Shown here in pieces: positions 52,801-64,000 of a DNA stretch of 64,000 nucleotides. Location: contig JABVXU010000029.1 in NCBI GenBank assembly GCA_013365365.1, forward strand, positions 124,001-188,000, in the 5' to 3' direction. Position numbers and translations under genes: made by a program. Origin of the DNA: Cruorifilaria tuberocauda (taxonomy: Eukaryota > Nematoda > Chromadorea > Rhabditida > Onchocercidae). Position 1 is the stretch's first letter. Every line of letters begins with the position of its first letter. The notes below the pieces were generated by a model that was not told the origin of the DNA, ran no database searches, and was given only the letters and a program-made list of their open reading frames with translations.

Positions 52801-53721
52801 TTGGAAAATTTTACTTTTTCTTTTAAAAATTAAAGTTATTAAAATAATAAAATGTCTAAAAATAATATTTTGATTTTTAGAAAAATGAGGAAACGAATAA
52901 TTTGATGAAATTTAATTGATGCGTGAAATTTCATTGCTGCGATAAACTAATAATTCACAAATTATTACCATTTTATTTCCATTTCTTGTTTTAACGAAGT
53001 AATTCAGGTGGCTAATATCTAATTGAAATTTACACTTAAACCAAAGTATTAGCCATTAAATGAGAAAATATCACATTTGCGCACATATTTGTTTATTAAA
53101 AAAAGTTTTCTATTACAAACTAATAAATTTTCCTTTTCATCCCATAATTCTCACATAAAAAGAAACTTAAATGATATTTCAGAAGTAAAGACAATAATTA
53201 ATTACTCATTTACTCATTAACTTATTATTCAATCGTTAGAATATAAAATTATCAATTTTTCTTATCATTCTTCTTTCCGTGTTTTAAAGTAAATAATTAT
53301 TTTTGATATTCGTTCATCCTCCCTTTTATTTTTGTAATAAGGAAGAAACTTGAAACATGCATTTTCAGTTTAATTGCTAATTAAATGCTTCTTCGTAAGT
53401 ACTAATTACTTTAGCTTTTCCTTCAATACTACGAAAAACGAAACTTTTTTAATTTAGAAAAAAAATTTTTTTTTTTGAAATCGATCAATGGTCACACTCA
53501 TTAATTAAGTCATCTTTCCCTCATATCATCTTCTCTTAAGTCGGAAGTTTGATAAGTGAAATCGTAAACTTATCTTTTTACGTCACAACAGAACGAATAT
53601 AATCCATCAATTTTAGCAATCAATAACTGCTATTACTCTTTTATTCCATTAGCGTCAAAATCTGAAGTTTTTAATCAACGATAGAACGTTTTCAAATGAT
53701 TCAAATTCATAGCAACTTATC

Positions 53722-53722
<1 letters not shown>

Positions 53723-53752
<30 letters not shown>
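53723..53752. repeat. AG dinucleotide microsatellite
   Basis: About 15 uninterrupted AG/GA units. Confidence 0.95.
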
Positions 53753-53755
<3 letters not shown>

Positions 53756-53871
53756 GAGGGAAGAAAATTAAGATGAAAAAGATTGTTTAGTAATTGTAAA
53801 AGGGAAGGATTAAAAGAAAAATGGTTAAAAAGCGATAAAAGAAAAGTAGTAAAAAAACTTGATCCGTGATT

Positions 53872-53874
53872 GCA

Positions 53875-53912
<38 letters not shown>

Positions 53913-53955
53913 CACGCACATACACACCCACATAAACACACATACACACACACAA
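53872..53955. repeat. AC dinucleotide microsatellite, interrupted
   Basis: An AC run with a pure core (about 53878-53908) followed by interrupted ACAC and CATA pieces. Only 120 bases separate it from the AG repeat. Confidence 0.95.
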
Positions 53956-54478
53956 CTAGTAATACACGTATACGCACAGACATACTTTCATAGCTTATCA
54001 CTGCTTGCTTATATCTTTCTGTCCGTATCTCTGAATTGTTTACATCCGTTCATTTGTTAACACGTCTGTATACGTGTACGTTACGTGAGCATACACTCTC
54101 TTGTTTAAAAATACTAAAATTTAAATATTTTTAAGAATTTAATTCTGTCTCCTTCGTTCCATTTCTCTTTGTTTTAGTTAGGATTATTGATAAGTAATCT
54201 AAATGTAATTCTTGAAAGAATGCTTACATTTGTGAAGAACTAACATATGCATAATAGTTTTTTTCTTCTTTGAAATAAATTATCGGAAAAGTTGAAAATT
54301 CAAATTTAAAATGCTTAATTTAAAAAAAGGGAAAAGAGAGTTAGATAGAGGTAACATCGTATGATACCTATTTCGTCGAATGTAATTGTCAAAATTATCA
54401 TGAAAAGTAAAGATAAGTGAAAATCGAAAGATAGCAAATATTTTGTCTTATTTATTGGCTTATCATTAAAAACTTGCA

Positions 54479-54515
54479 TGCGCACGCATACGAACACACG
54501 CACGCATCCACGCAC
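54479..54515. repeat. GCAC/GCATACG-rich short repeat
   Basis: Short alternating purine-pyrimidine sequence (CGCACGCATACGAACACACG and on), GC-richer than its surroundings. Confidence 0.6.
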
Positions 54516-54626
54516 TGATATTCCTATGTATTAATGTTAATGTATTGCTCTCTTACTGCATTAAACAAAGTGATAAATTAATTCGTTTTAAATTTGTTCA
54601 AAAAATGATAGGGTGAAATGGTACTA

Positions 54627-54650
54627 ATCAATCAATCAATCAATCATTCT
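54627..54650. repeat. ATCA tetranucleotide microsatellite
   Basis: About five ATCA units in a row. Similar short ATCA runs occur at about 6876 and 36678. Confidence 0.8.
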
Positions 54651-56117
54651 ATCTTTCAGATTTAAATAATCGAAAATTGGAACAAAAGCAAAGGGAAGAA
54701 GGATTAAAGATGGAATACTAATACTTAATTGATTAAATCATGAAATTACCTCAAATATGACATTATTTGCTTTAATGAAAAAATATAATATATTTATTTC
54801 TACTGAATTGTCACTTGAAATTGAAATATGAACTGAATTACTAATGAGCTATTATCATGTTTACTTATGAGTTCAAAGACGAAGTTGGACAAACAGAAAT
54901 TGGAAGAGTCACCGATATTTGCATGATTAATCTTATCGATTCAAGCATATAATTAAGGATGAAGATTAAAATTGATGATGCTTGAAAGGCAAGTGTTATG
55001 TTTCTTTTCCTCCTTATAATTTTACAATTATCATAATGAAATCTCTTAGCTAACATTGAAATGCAAGTCATATTTTAGCATTATTTCTTATAATTGTCGT
55101 TGAAATTTTTTCACCGTAATATTTCATAAAATATAATTTATATTTTTCTTTCAAATTCATTGCTTTTATTTGTTTCATAAATGTTAATATGCTAAATTGT
55201 CCGGATTATCCTTCATATTAGCCATCTCATCCATAATGATCAAAATTTTGTGAAATTTCAAATTGTCCAGTAATCTTGGTAAAAATGAAAGTAAAATATA
55301 CTAGTAGTAATAGTATTATTAGTAACATAATGAACGATGCGGTAGAAATTTTTTAAAGTTTATTTTATTAAGCTCCACCCTAAAGTCCTTTTAATCATTT
55401 TGGCGAGGAATATTTAAAAGACTTTTTTCATCTTTCTCATTTTTGTCAAATTAAAGTTTTGAAGATTTCTCATTCTTTTCTGATAGTTTTTCTTTTCAAA
55501 AAGAATGGAAATAGCTTTCTTTCATGTTAGCTTAAATTTGACAATTTGTTTATTTTTTTTCTTTCAGGATTTACTAATTCAAATTTTGCTTTTAACAGTT
55601 AATAAGATATGATTTAAGGTTAAAACTTTGCATAATATTATTGCTAGGAGAGAAGATAATGATGGATTATTTTGTGTAAACATTCTATCCGTTGGATTAA
55701 TTTTCAAAAAAAAAGTTGAAATTTCTTCGATTGTTTTTTTTCTTGATGCTTTCTAATCTTTCGTACTATTTTCTCTGAAGCAAAAATTAATTAAATTAAA
55801 GAGGAGAAAGAGGAAAAAGCAAATCATGGTTAAATTTTAATCACTTCAACTACTTGTTTGCTATCCATGATACCAATTATATTTAATCACATATTAATAG
55901 TAACCGATATTGTACAAATCAAAGGAAAGGATTGCCAGTGATACTGTCATTGAAGTCTTTCTATTTCCTTTCTCTTAAAATTATCACTGATAATGAATTC
56001 TTTCATTAAATAATGAAGAAAAATATCACTAAGTCTTACTCTATTAATGTTATTAAAGTTACATGAGTGATTTCTCTTTGCCATTATGATATTAATTAAT
56101 TAAACTTTAAGTTGAAT

Positions 56118-59100
56118 ATGAATGAGCCGAGAAATATGGAAAAATCAATATGGAAACGTATTGCTGCGCGTCCATTTATTATCATCTTAGCATTTTTTGG
56201 CATTATTTCAATTGGATTAACTTGTACATTAATTTATTTATTTATAAGAAAAACAACAACAATCTGTTTAACAACTGAATGTATTAAAACTGGTAAGTTG
56301 GAATTAATACTTAAGATGGCCTACAATTAGTAAAATAGCTTCTGAATTATTCTTTTTATTAATTATTATTATTATTAATATTGCTATCATCATTGCTTAA
56401 GATTACTTATAAACATTAATTAACGCTATAAGTTATGTCATCTTGTTTATTTGATTTCTTTGCCTTATTTAAAACAAAATTGGAGTTTTCAAAAATTTTA
56501 GTTTTAAATTCGTTGATTTGTATTGGGTTTCAGTATTACTTTAAATAAGTTAGCTTTTAGTTCTTTTAATTGCCATATTTTTTTTTAAATTCACATTTTC
56601 ATTTTTTCAATTTCATTTTTTCTGCTTCATTCTTTTACATCAAATGCTTAATAAATTTATAATATAAACGAAATAATGTAAGTATAGTAATTATACGCTA
56701 AATGACTTGTACTATTTGTTAAAAACATAAAAGTGCTTGCACCAGGACTTAGACTTAACTGCTTACTTTTCACATGAACTTAGTTATTTATCGAAATTAC
56801 CTGCATACTAGCTTAATTACTTATTAATCTGAATATGTAAATTGTAGCATCGGTAATTTTAACATCAATGAATGCGAAGATGGATCCATGCGAAGATTTC
56901 TATGAATATGCATGTGGAAATTGGATCAAGGAACATCCGATACCCGATGATGCACCCTCGGTGTCCAATTTTGAAAATTTAGGACAAGATCTTGAATTAG
57001 CTCTTAAAGGTTAGCTTAACTTCTATTCATTATCGTTCTACTAGTAATTCTGCTGTAATTAAAAGGAATTGGAAATAGGATATTACAGGTCTGCTGGAAC
57101 AAAGGAATATCGAAGGCGTGGATGGTGAAGCTGTACGAAAAGCTCGAGCATTTTATCAGCTATGCCTCAATGAAAGTAGATCACTTCTGGTTTAAATTAT
57201 CGATTGATTTGATGAAATTATGATGGTACTGTCGAAATACATAGCAATAATTCAGTTCCATGTTAATAATGAAATGCTTGGAAAAGTTTTGATTGCGTAA
57301 ATTCTTCATTGTTTCCAGCTGGCATAATGAGTACGTGGAGAGGAGCGTTTGATGATGCGATAAAAAAATTTGGTGGATGGCCAAGTCTGGAAAAGTCAGA
57401 TGATAAGCTGAGGATTCCGATCGAGCGAATTTATGGTGTAATGGTGGGAGAATTCAAAAGTGACTCGCTTTTTAAAGCAACTGTTCAACCTGATGACAAA
57501 AATTCGAAGCAAAATGTTCTGTTGGTGAGAAGCTATCTTATGCTATGTAGCCAAGGGAGTATAACTGTGATAGTGATAACGAATGATAAGGGAGGATAAT
57601 TGATTAGTATAGCAGTAAAGCATTATTGCTTTGTTACTTTCGATTCCCTGGCATTTCATATCTAATAAAAGGCCCCGAAGGAATTCTGTGCAGGAAAGAG
57701 CAATTAAAACTTACCATACAAACAGAATTTCATAAATATTGCAACTTGAAAACTTTTAAAAATTTTGAAATGAGGAAAATTTGATTCTTATCATGAAATG
57801 AATAGATTGATCAACCGTCATTGAATCTGTTCGCTCGAGATTTTTACATTTTACCGGAAACGCAAGAAGAACGATTGGCATATAAAACATTGATCAGAGA
57901 CGTTTTGCTATTATTGGAAGCTCGAGTTGAAGCATACAATCGTGATTTCGATGAAATTTTGCAATTTGAAACAGATCTTGCAAATGTCTGCTTTAATAGA
58001 AATTTCAAACAGATAAATTACTAGATCACACTAAATGAGAAATTCTTCAAAAAGGTTTTTGCTAAACGATAGGTTTTGTTAGCATCGAATTTGTAAGCTG
58101 AAACTGAAAGATGAAATTAAACTAATTCAGATCACATTATCCGAGGATTTAAGACATGATGTCGCTGAGTTGTACAACAAAATGACAATTGAGCAGATGA
58201 GAAAGGAATTTCCAAATTTCAATTGGTTGCTATTCTTCACCACTGTTTTCCAGTATGCTTTTCCCTTGTATTTTTATGATAGATAATCATGAATTCACTA
58301 AAAAGTTATGAAAGAACTTAAAATGAATGAGTGGTACTTCATTTGAACACTATTACAGAAGTATCGGATCACCAAATAAGATAATAATAATGAATGATAC
58401 GACAGAAATTGTCATTTATGGTTTGGAGTTTATCAAAAAACTTGACAAATTATTACCGAAATATGATAAAAGGTTTGATTAAATTTTAATTATGCAATCA
58501 TTTTAAAAAAAAAAGTGAAATTAATTTGATTTATAATTTAATATTTTAATGACAGGAATATTTTTGTGAATTTTTAAAAATTTAAAATTTTTAAAAGATT
58601 CAATTATGCATCTCATCTCCGTACTAAATATAACTTTTGTTTTAATGGAATTAATTTTCAACACAAAATTTACCTTTAAATACTTAATTGTGAAAGTTCG
58701 GGATACTCTTCTCTGATATTTTTTGTTACTGAAATTCTTACTAACCTTAACCAACAAGCTACGAGAAAATGTTGGAACTGCTAGAAATCATAGAACGATT
58801 AATAAGAATTAGCCTCATTAATTATCTTAAATAGGCCTGAAATATAAGAATACTTCTTCATAAGTAGCAGGAATTGCGCCAAAGAATTTCTTAACATTTC
58901 ATATTCATCAAAACTTTGTATTCCAAGGATAATTACTAATTACTTGGCCTGGTGTTGGTTTTTCAAAACAATGTTACGTGATTTGCCTGATCCTTTCGCA
59001 CTGACAGTGTTCAAATTTTATAAAAGCCTTAATTGTAAGTTTTCATTCTTACAGTATTTAGCAATAATTTTTTATACGTAAATCAGTAATTAATTTTTGA

Positions 59101-62100
59101 GTGATTGATTATCTTTTTTTCTTTCGTTCTTTCGAAGTACCATTCTGTAGGAATGAGAAATTCGTTTGATATAAGGTTTACGTCTTTTTTATTTCATTTT
59201 ATAATTTAAATGAATTTGTAAAATAGTCACTGTCTTAGTCTTTTTCTCTTCTTTTTCAAATTTTAAATCATCAACAGGTAATACAGGTAATACTTTACAC
59301 TTTACGTATTCGAGTATACTTTTTACAGTGATGCAAGTGCCGAAAATGCGTTGGCATAGCTGCGTGACACGAACAAACAACCTGATGCCAATGGCCATAT
59401 CAAGTATTTATATTAGAAAGCATTTTGACAATGAAGCCAAAAAACAGGCAAGTGAGATGAATGATATCATCTTATCACTGTTCCCATTTCTCGACCAAAG
59501 TATATCTTTAAATTAATGAGAGAAAACTGCATTAGAATGATATATAGTAACGAAATGATAATAATCAATATTGATGAGTCATATCTGATTGATCTAATTA
59601 TCAATATTGATGAGTCATATCTGATTGATCGATGTTATTTTTTATTAACAACTGACAGATTGATAGGAATAATAAGTGTCACTAATAAATACCAAATATT
59701 TATCAATAAAGTGATGAATTGCAATGTTCACTATACAAGAACAATGCATGTGAGCTTATCAGATTCATTATCATTCAAGTGATAAGTTCAACCGAATTTC
59801 CGAAACTTTCTATTACCAGTAATGGCAATATAAACTGATAACAATGTAAACTAATAAAATATCATTGATTGAATTACGATTATCAGCGCATCATAACATG
59901 CATAGAGTTTGAGTTATTATTAAAAATCCAAGTCTAAATTTGAGTTAAAGGTTCCCGAGATTTCTGAAATACTTTTTATATAAAAGAAAAATGCAAAATG
60001 ACTTTTAAGGTGGAAGAAATGATCGATTTGATAATGGCAGCATTTGTGGATATGCTGCAGACGGAAGATTGGCTTACTGAACATGCAAAAGAATTTGCTA
60101 AAGAAAAGGTAAAAAGTTTCAGAGTTAATTAATTTAAGTTAATTTATCTGTAATTGAGTATAATCTGTATGAATAATGTTATATAATTGAGACTTTAATA
60201 ATTATATCATTCGCAAAATTTGAAAATACTGATCATTTATTTTCCAGCACTTAAAATATGGATTATAATATTTTAACTAAATCATTTGTAATAGCAGAAA
60301 TTTCAAGTTTAAAAAATTATAATATGATAGATAAATAAATATTTTGATTCGATCTTCAATAATATATCAAGTTAATGAGTGAATATTTCAAATAGTTTTT
60401 AGTGAATTGAAATGAATTTAATTGCACGTTTTGTAATATCCTAAGCTTTATGATAAATTGATTAGTGCATGAAAAATTTCGCCACCTGCTACTTCAGGTT
60501 GATGCAATGAGCAAAAAAATTGGCTATCCAAATTATTTGGATGATTCAAAATTAGTAGACAACGATTACAAAGATTACATTGTTTATGATGGCAACTATT
60601 ATAAAACGAAATTTCAATTCTACCATATGTATCAGAAGGATATATTGGAACGTATTATCGCGAAGGTTGATCGTGAAAGGTTTCGCATTTCTGATTAATT
60701 ATCATTTCAGCATGTTTTTATCACTTCTTATGTCAGGCGAATAATTTCAAATTCTGTAACTACCATTAATCACATAATTTAAAAATTCACTTTGTAAGCT
60801 TAACTAAATTATATAATTTTAAAATTCTTAAATAGAAATAAACTGTTTTGCTTAATGATTAACAGTTTCGGTTGGCAATTTCAAATACTTCAAATAATCC
60901 TTTTCAATTATTTAATTAAAAGACTTTTTGCATTTATTTTTCATTAAGATAAATTTGATTGGAAATTTGTGAATCATCAAAATTTTGATTTCAAAGTAAT
61001 TTGAACCAAAAGTTTATTTCAGATGGGTGGCTGGAGCAGCTCTTGTAAATGCTTTCTACAGCCCGAATACGAATGAAATAAGTAAGCATTACTTATCTAA
61101 TGATTAAATTAAATTCTGATTGTAAATCCAAAAAAATTTTGAAGACTAATAGAGCCAAACAAAAAAACTTCTCAAATTCTGTTAATTTCTAAACTTTATA
61201 GAAATATTTTGAATAATAATTTTTTTCAAAATGTTACTGTAAACAGTTTTTGTAATGCTATACGATCCGTATCAACAAATGCATTTCATTTTTGCAATTT
61301 ACTTTGAACAACTTCTTTTCTTTAATTATCCAAAAATATTAAGTTTCTTTTTGAAAATATTTCTATTTCAAATATGATAATTTTTGATAAAACAATTCAG
61401 TATTTCCGGCTGGTATCTTACAACCGGTTTTTTACCATAAACATTTTCCGCATTCCATGAATTTTGGCGGTATCGGTGTTGTGATTGGTCATGAAATTAC
61501 TCATGGATTCGATGATCGAGGTGACTATCTGAGTTTACCTTTTTGCTTCAATTAAGCTCAAATCAGAATTGCATATTATGTTTCGAAAAAATAAAATAGA
61601 TAAATTCTTATTGTACCAAAAAATCAATAATTTCATTTTATTCACCAAATAAGGGTCGGAAGATCTGATAATGAATATGATGATGAAGCTAAATGGAATA
61701 ATCGATAATAACTTACATCACGAAGCTATTATAGTTTTTAACATTTTGTGGTCTGTTACGATTTAAAACAAAAAATTTTATTTGACGGAAGTTTTTTAGG
61801 TTAAGGGTTTTCACATAATTTCATTAGGATTTCAAGTTAAAATCTTAAAATCGGTATGGTATGAAGATAATAATGATTAATCATTATCATGTTTTTATTG
61901 TACTAATAGTATCATGTGAATTTCAAATGTTTTTTGAAATTGCAGAAACAATAACTATTGTTTTAGCAATTTTTGATTAATAAAAAGGATTGTTTCCATG
62001 AAATATAATGATATACTGTAGGACGTTTGTATGACAAGTTTGGCAATATTCGACAATGGTGGGATAATGCGACAATTGAGAAATTTGAAACAAAAACGAA

Positions 62101-63584
62101 GTGTATCGAAGATCAATACTCGGCTTTTGTACTCGATCAGATTGGCATGAAAGTTAACGGTCGAAGTACAAAAGTCTGTCAATTCATTCCTGTAATGGAA
62201 CAATCAAATTCATGAATTAAATTTTATATCATGACTAGTTGAATCACGATTTGAAATTAGATTAATCTTATAATATTAAATATTATATTAATTACTTCCA
62301 GTAATTGTTGTTTCCATGTATATCAATACATTAGCATTGATTAACACTTACTGTTAAGTATAAGTAATCTATTGATTACTAAATTGATTGCTATATGCGT
62401 TAACCTATCTTAAATCATTTCACAAATATTTTCTTAATACAATATGTAATTTAATTAGGCATGATAGCTTCGTAAATTTTCTATCATGTAAGTTTTACAA
62501 TTATGATCAATTCACCTTCTTACATAAAATTGTTCCATAAATTTTTTTCCATGAAAGTTTTATCAAAAGACATTTTCAGGGTGAAAATATAGCTGATAAC
62601 GGTGGCTTAAAGCAGGCTTACAAGGCTTATAAACAATACGCACGTAAATATCCGCAGTATTCACTCTTACCGGGCGTCAATTTAACGCATGATCAATTAT
62701 TCTTCCTGAATTATGCACAGGTTAAGTAATATTTATAAAATCACCACAAATTTCTTATTTCCAAAAAAAGTAAGAAATATGTAAAATATTTTTCACTGTT
62801 AATAATAAAAAGACTGTGTACTAATGAAAATAATTAATTAAAAAATTTTTTTCTCGAAATTTTGATGAAGAAAGTTCGGTGAGAATTTTATTTCGCTTTC
62901 TTTTTTAATAAAATTATTTTTGAAGTGACGAAAATTGTTTCGTAATATACGCCAAATAAAATTGTGAATTTGTAGAAATTGTGAAATGTTTGTCAAAGCA
63001 TTAAGCTTTCAATGTTGATCTAACCTTTGGTTAGAAAATATCATTAATCAAACATCGATCAGTCCACTAATTAATGCCTTTGTGAAGAAATACGGAAAAT
63101 GAAGATTTCTAATTATCTAAGATGCTATCATACCAATTCGAGTAATTTGAATTTTGGGATGAGAAATTTTTCTGCTGCAGTTACGTATTGAATTTTCAAC
63201 TTCAGATTTGGTGTGGTACCATGAATGACAAGGAAGCAGTGCGAAAGCTAAAAACATCCGAACATTCGCCTGGACCGATCAGGTGAAGCGTTCAAGCATG
63301 CAAATCACATAAGATATAAAAGCAAATATTTTATTTCATCTGTGGAAATAATGATATTAAATAATAATGACATTACAATTATCAGTAACTTACTGATTAA
63401 AATACTGATAAGATATATTATTGAAAAATGATATAATGATTAATATTATGGTCTAATTAGTAATAATACTTATTTCAATTACAGAGTAAAAGGACCGTTA
63501 TCGAATTCGGAAGATTTTGCAAAAGCATATAACTGCCCATCGGGAAGTCCGATGAATCCTGAACACAAATGTCGAGTGTGGTAG
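56118..63584 (+). CDS. M13 (neprilysin-family) zinc metallopeptidase
   Basis: Type II membrane peptidase that cleaves peptides outside the cell. Exons: 56118-56292, 56848-57009, 57089-57175, 57319-57524, 57806-57985, 58131-58252, 58359-58472, 58928-59034, 59329-59447, 60010-60108, 60498-60679, 61023-61081, 61401-61520, 62022-62173, 62580-62720, 63206-63282, 63485-63584. They join in frame to 733 residues, the normal length. A short cytosolic N-terminus is followed by one membrane helix (about 20-43). The M13_N domain begins [15 protein letters not shown]. The substrate-site motif is NAF (527-529) instead of the usual [14 protein letters not shown] leads to the zinc motif HEITH (568-572); the third zinc ligand is Glu630 in GENIADNGG, with Asp634; the protein ends in CRVW. 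All catalytic residues are intact, so it is probably active. The intron after 59447 has a GC donor. Which nematode nep paralogue it is cannot be told. Confidence 0.92.
59564..59635. repeat. 36-base tandem duplication in an M13 intron
   Basis: ATCAATATTGATGAGTCATA + TCTGATTGATCTAATT occurs at 59564 and again from 59600, nearly perfect, inside the GC-AG intron of the peptidase gene. Confidence 0.85.
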
Positions 63585-64000
63585 AGTGATTGGGTTGAGT
63601 CGGGATTTTGTGCAGAAATCATCAAAGCAACGCTTGTTATCATTTCGTCACATATCGTTCGATGAGGAAAGAGAGGAAATGATGAAATTCGAGAATTCAT
63701 GAATATTTCCATACTTTAGTAACATTTCATTAGTATTTTAATTCCAGGATATAATATAATTTTAATGTTTCGTTTCAATTTTTTCTTTTCTCTCATTTTG
63801 CACATTTTATTTATCTTTTACGAATTTTATTTTGTTGGAAAAGCTTTAATGGGATGGGATGGCTTCAATCAAATTTCCATTCTAGATACAGAGGTTTATT
63901 CTTTTATTATCCAAAGATAATTTTACGACAAATCGATCCAGTACTAGTAACTCAAAAGGTACCAGGAGTAGCGAGACTTTACGGTGAAGGAATTCTTAGT
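63585..64000. other. Downstream flank of the M13 gene, possible exon at the window edge
   Basis: The first part should be the peptidase 3' UTR. From 63886, after an acceptor-like TTCCATTCTAG, two plus-strand frames stay open, one of them to the window end. No family is recognised and the stretch is too short to call. Confidence 0.35.

Larger units (their letters stand above)
49877..56117. other. Intergenic region between the receptor and the M13 peptidase
   Basis: 6.2 kb, AT-rich. Apart from a GA-rich patch near 49930-49960, an AG repeat at 53723-53752 and AC-rich repeats at 53872-53955 and about 54479-54515, no feature is supported. Open frames across the microsatellites are repeat translations. 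Confidence 0.55.

Noticed and set aside
53707..54060. Open frames on both strands with Ser-Leu, Val-Cys or His-Thr repeats
   Set aside because: They are translations of the AG and AC microsatellites.

Overview
This window reads as nuclear DNA of a nematode, most likely a filarial (clade III) worm; the species call is inference. The reasons: the sequence is strongly AT-rich; coding regions are cut into many short exons by introns with TTTTCAG-type acceptors; several start codons lie just downstream of an acceptor that has no upstream exon, as expected for spliced-leader trans-splicing; and an eroded BEL/Pao-type retroelement is present. No bacterial-type (Wolbachia-like) operon or ORF was seen. 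All exon models were built by hand from splice signals, reading phase and remembered family similarity, and each keeps its frame from start to stop unless stated.

Layout. 197-5460 (+) is the C-terminal part of a PLAA/UFD3 ubiquitin-binding WD40 protein whose 5' end lies left of the window. 9200-12162 (+) is a complete NIM1-like AMPK-related kinase. 13386-15605 holds a decayed BEL/Pao-like element with gag, zinc-knuckle and protease remnants but no reverse transcriptase. 15974-19825 (-) is a SLC35A nucleotide-sugar transporter with a reading-frame conflict at its last exon. 23755-25231 (+) is NDUFA5 of respiratory complex I, followed in the same direction by LSM1 (25607-26519), a possible operon pair. 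30653-32203 (+) is UMP-CMP kinase, converging on an RPUSD2-type pseudouridine synthase (32976-35911, -). After a 10-kb gene-poor stretch comes a seven-transmembrane peptide-receptor-like gene (45866-49876, +). After another 6-kb gap with AG and AC microsatellites comes a complete M13 (neprilysin-family) zinc metallopeptidase in 17 exons (56118-63584, +).

Most genes are conserved housekeeping functions (protein turnover, energy sensing, glycosylation, respiration, mRNA decay, pyrimidine nucleotides, RNA modification). The receptor and the neprilysin-like peptidase could both act in neuropeptide signalling, but they are 6 kb apart and nothing in the sequence ties them together. No clearly new system was found. 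The points most worth a second look are a second PFU-like segment in PLAA, a frame-shifting microexon candidate in RPUSD2, the frame conflict in the SLC35A gene, the DRY-less receptor, two intronic minisatellites and two GC-AG introns.
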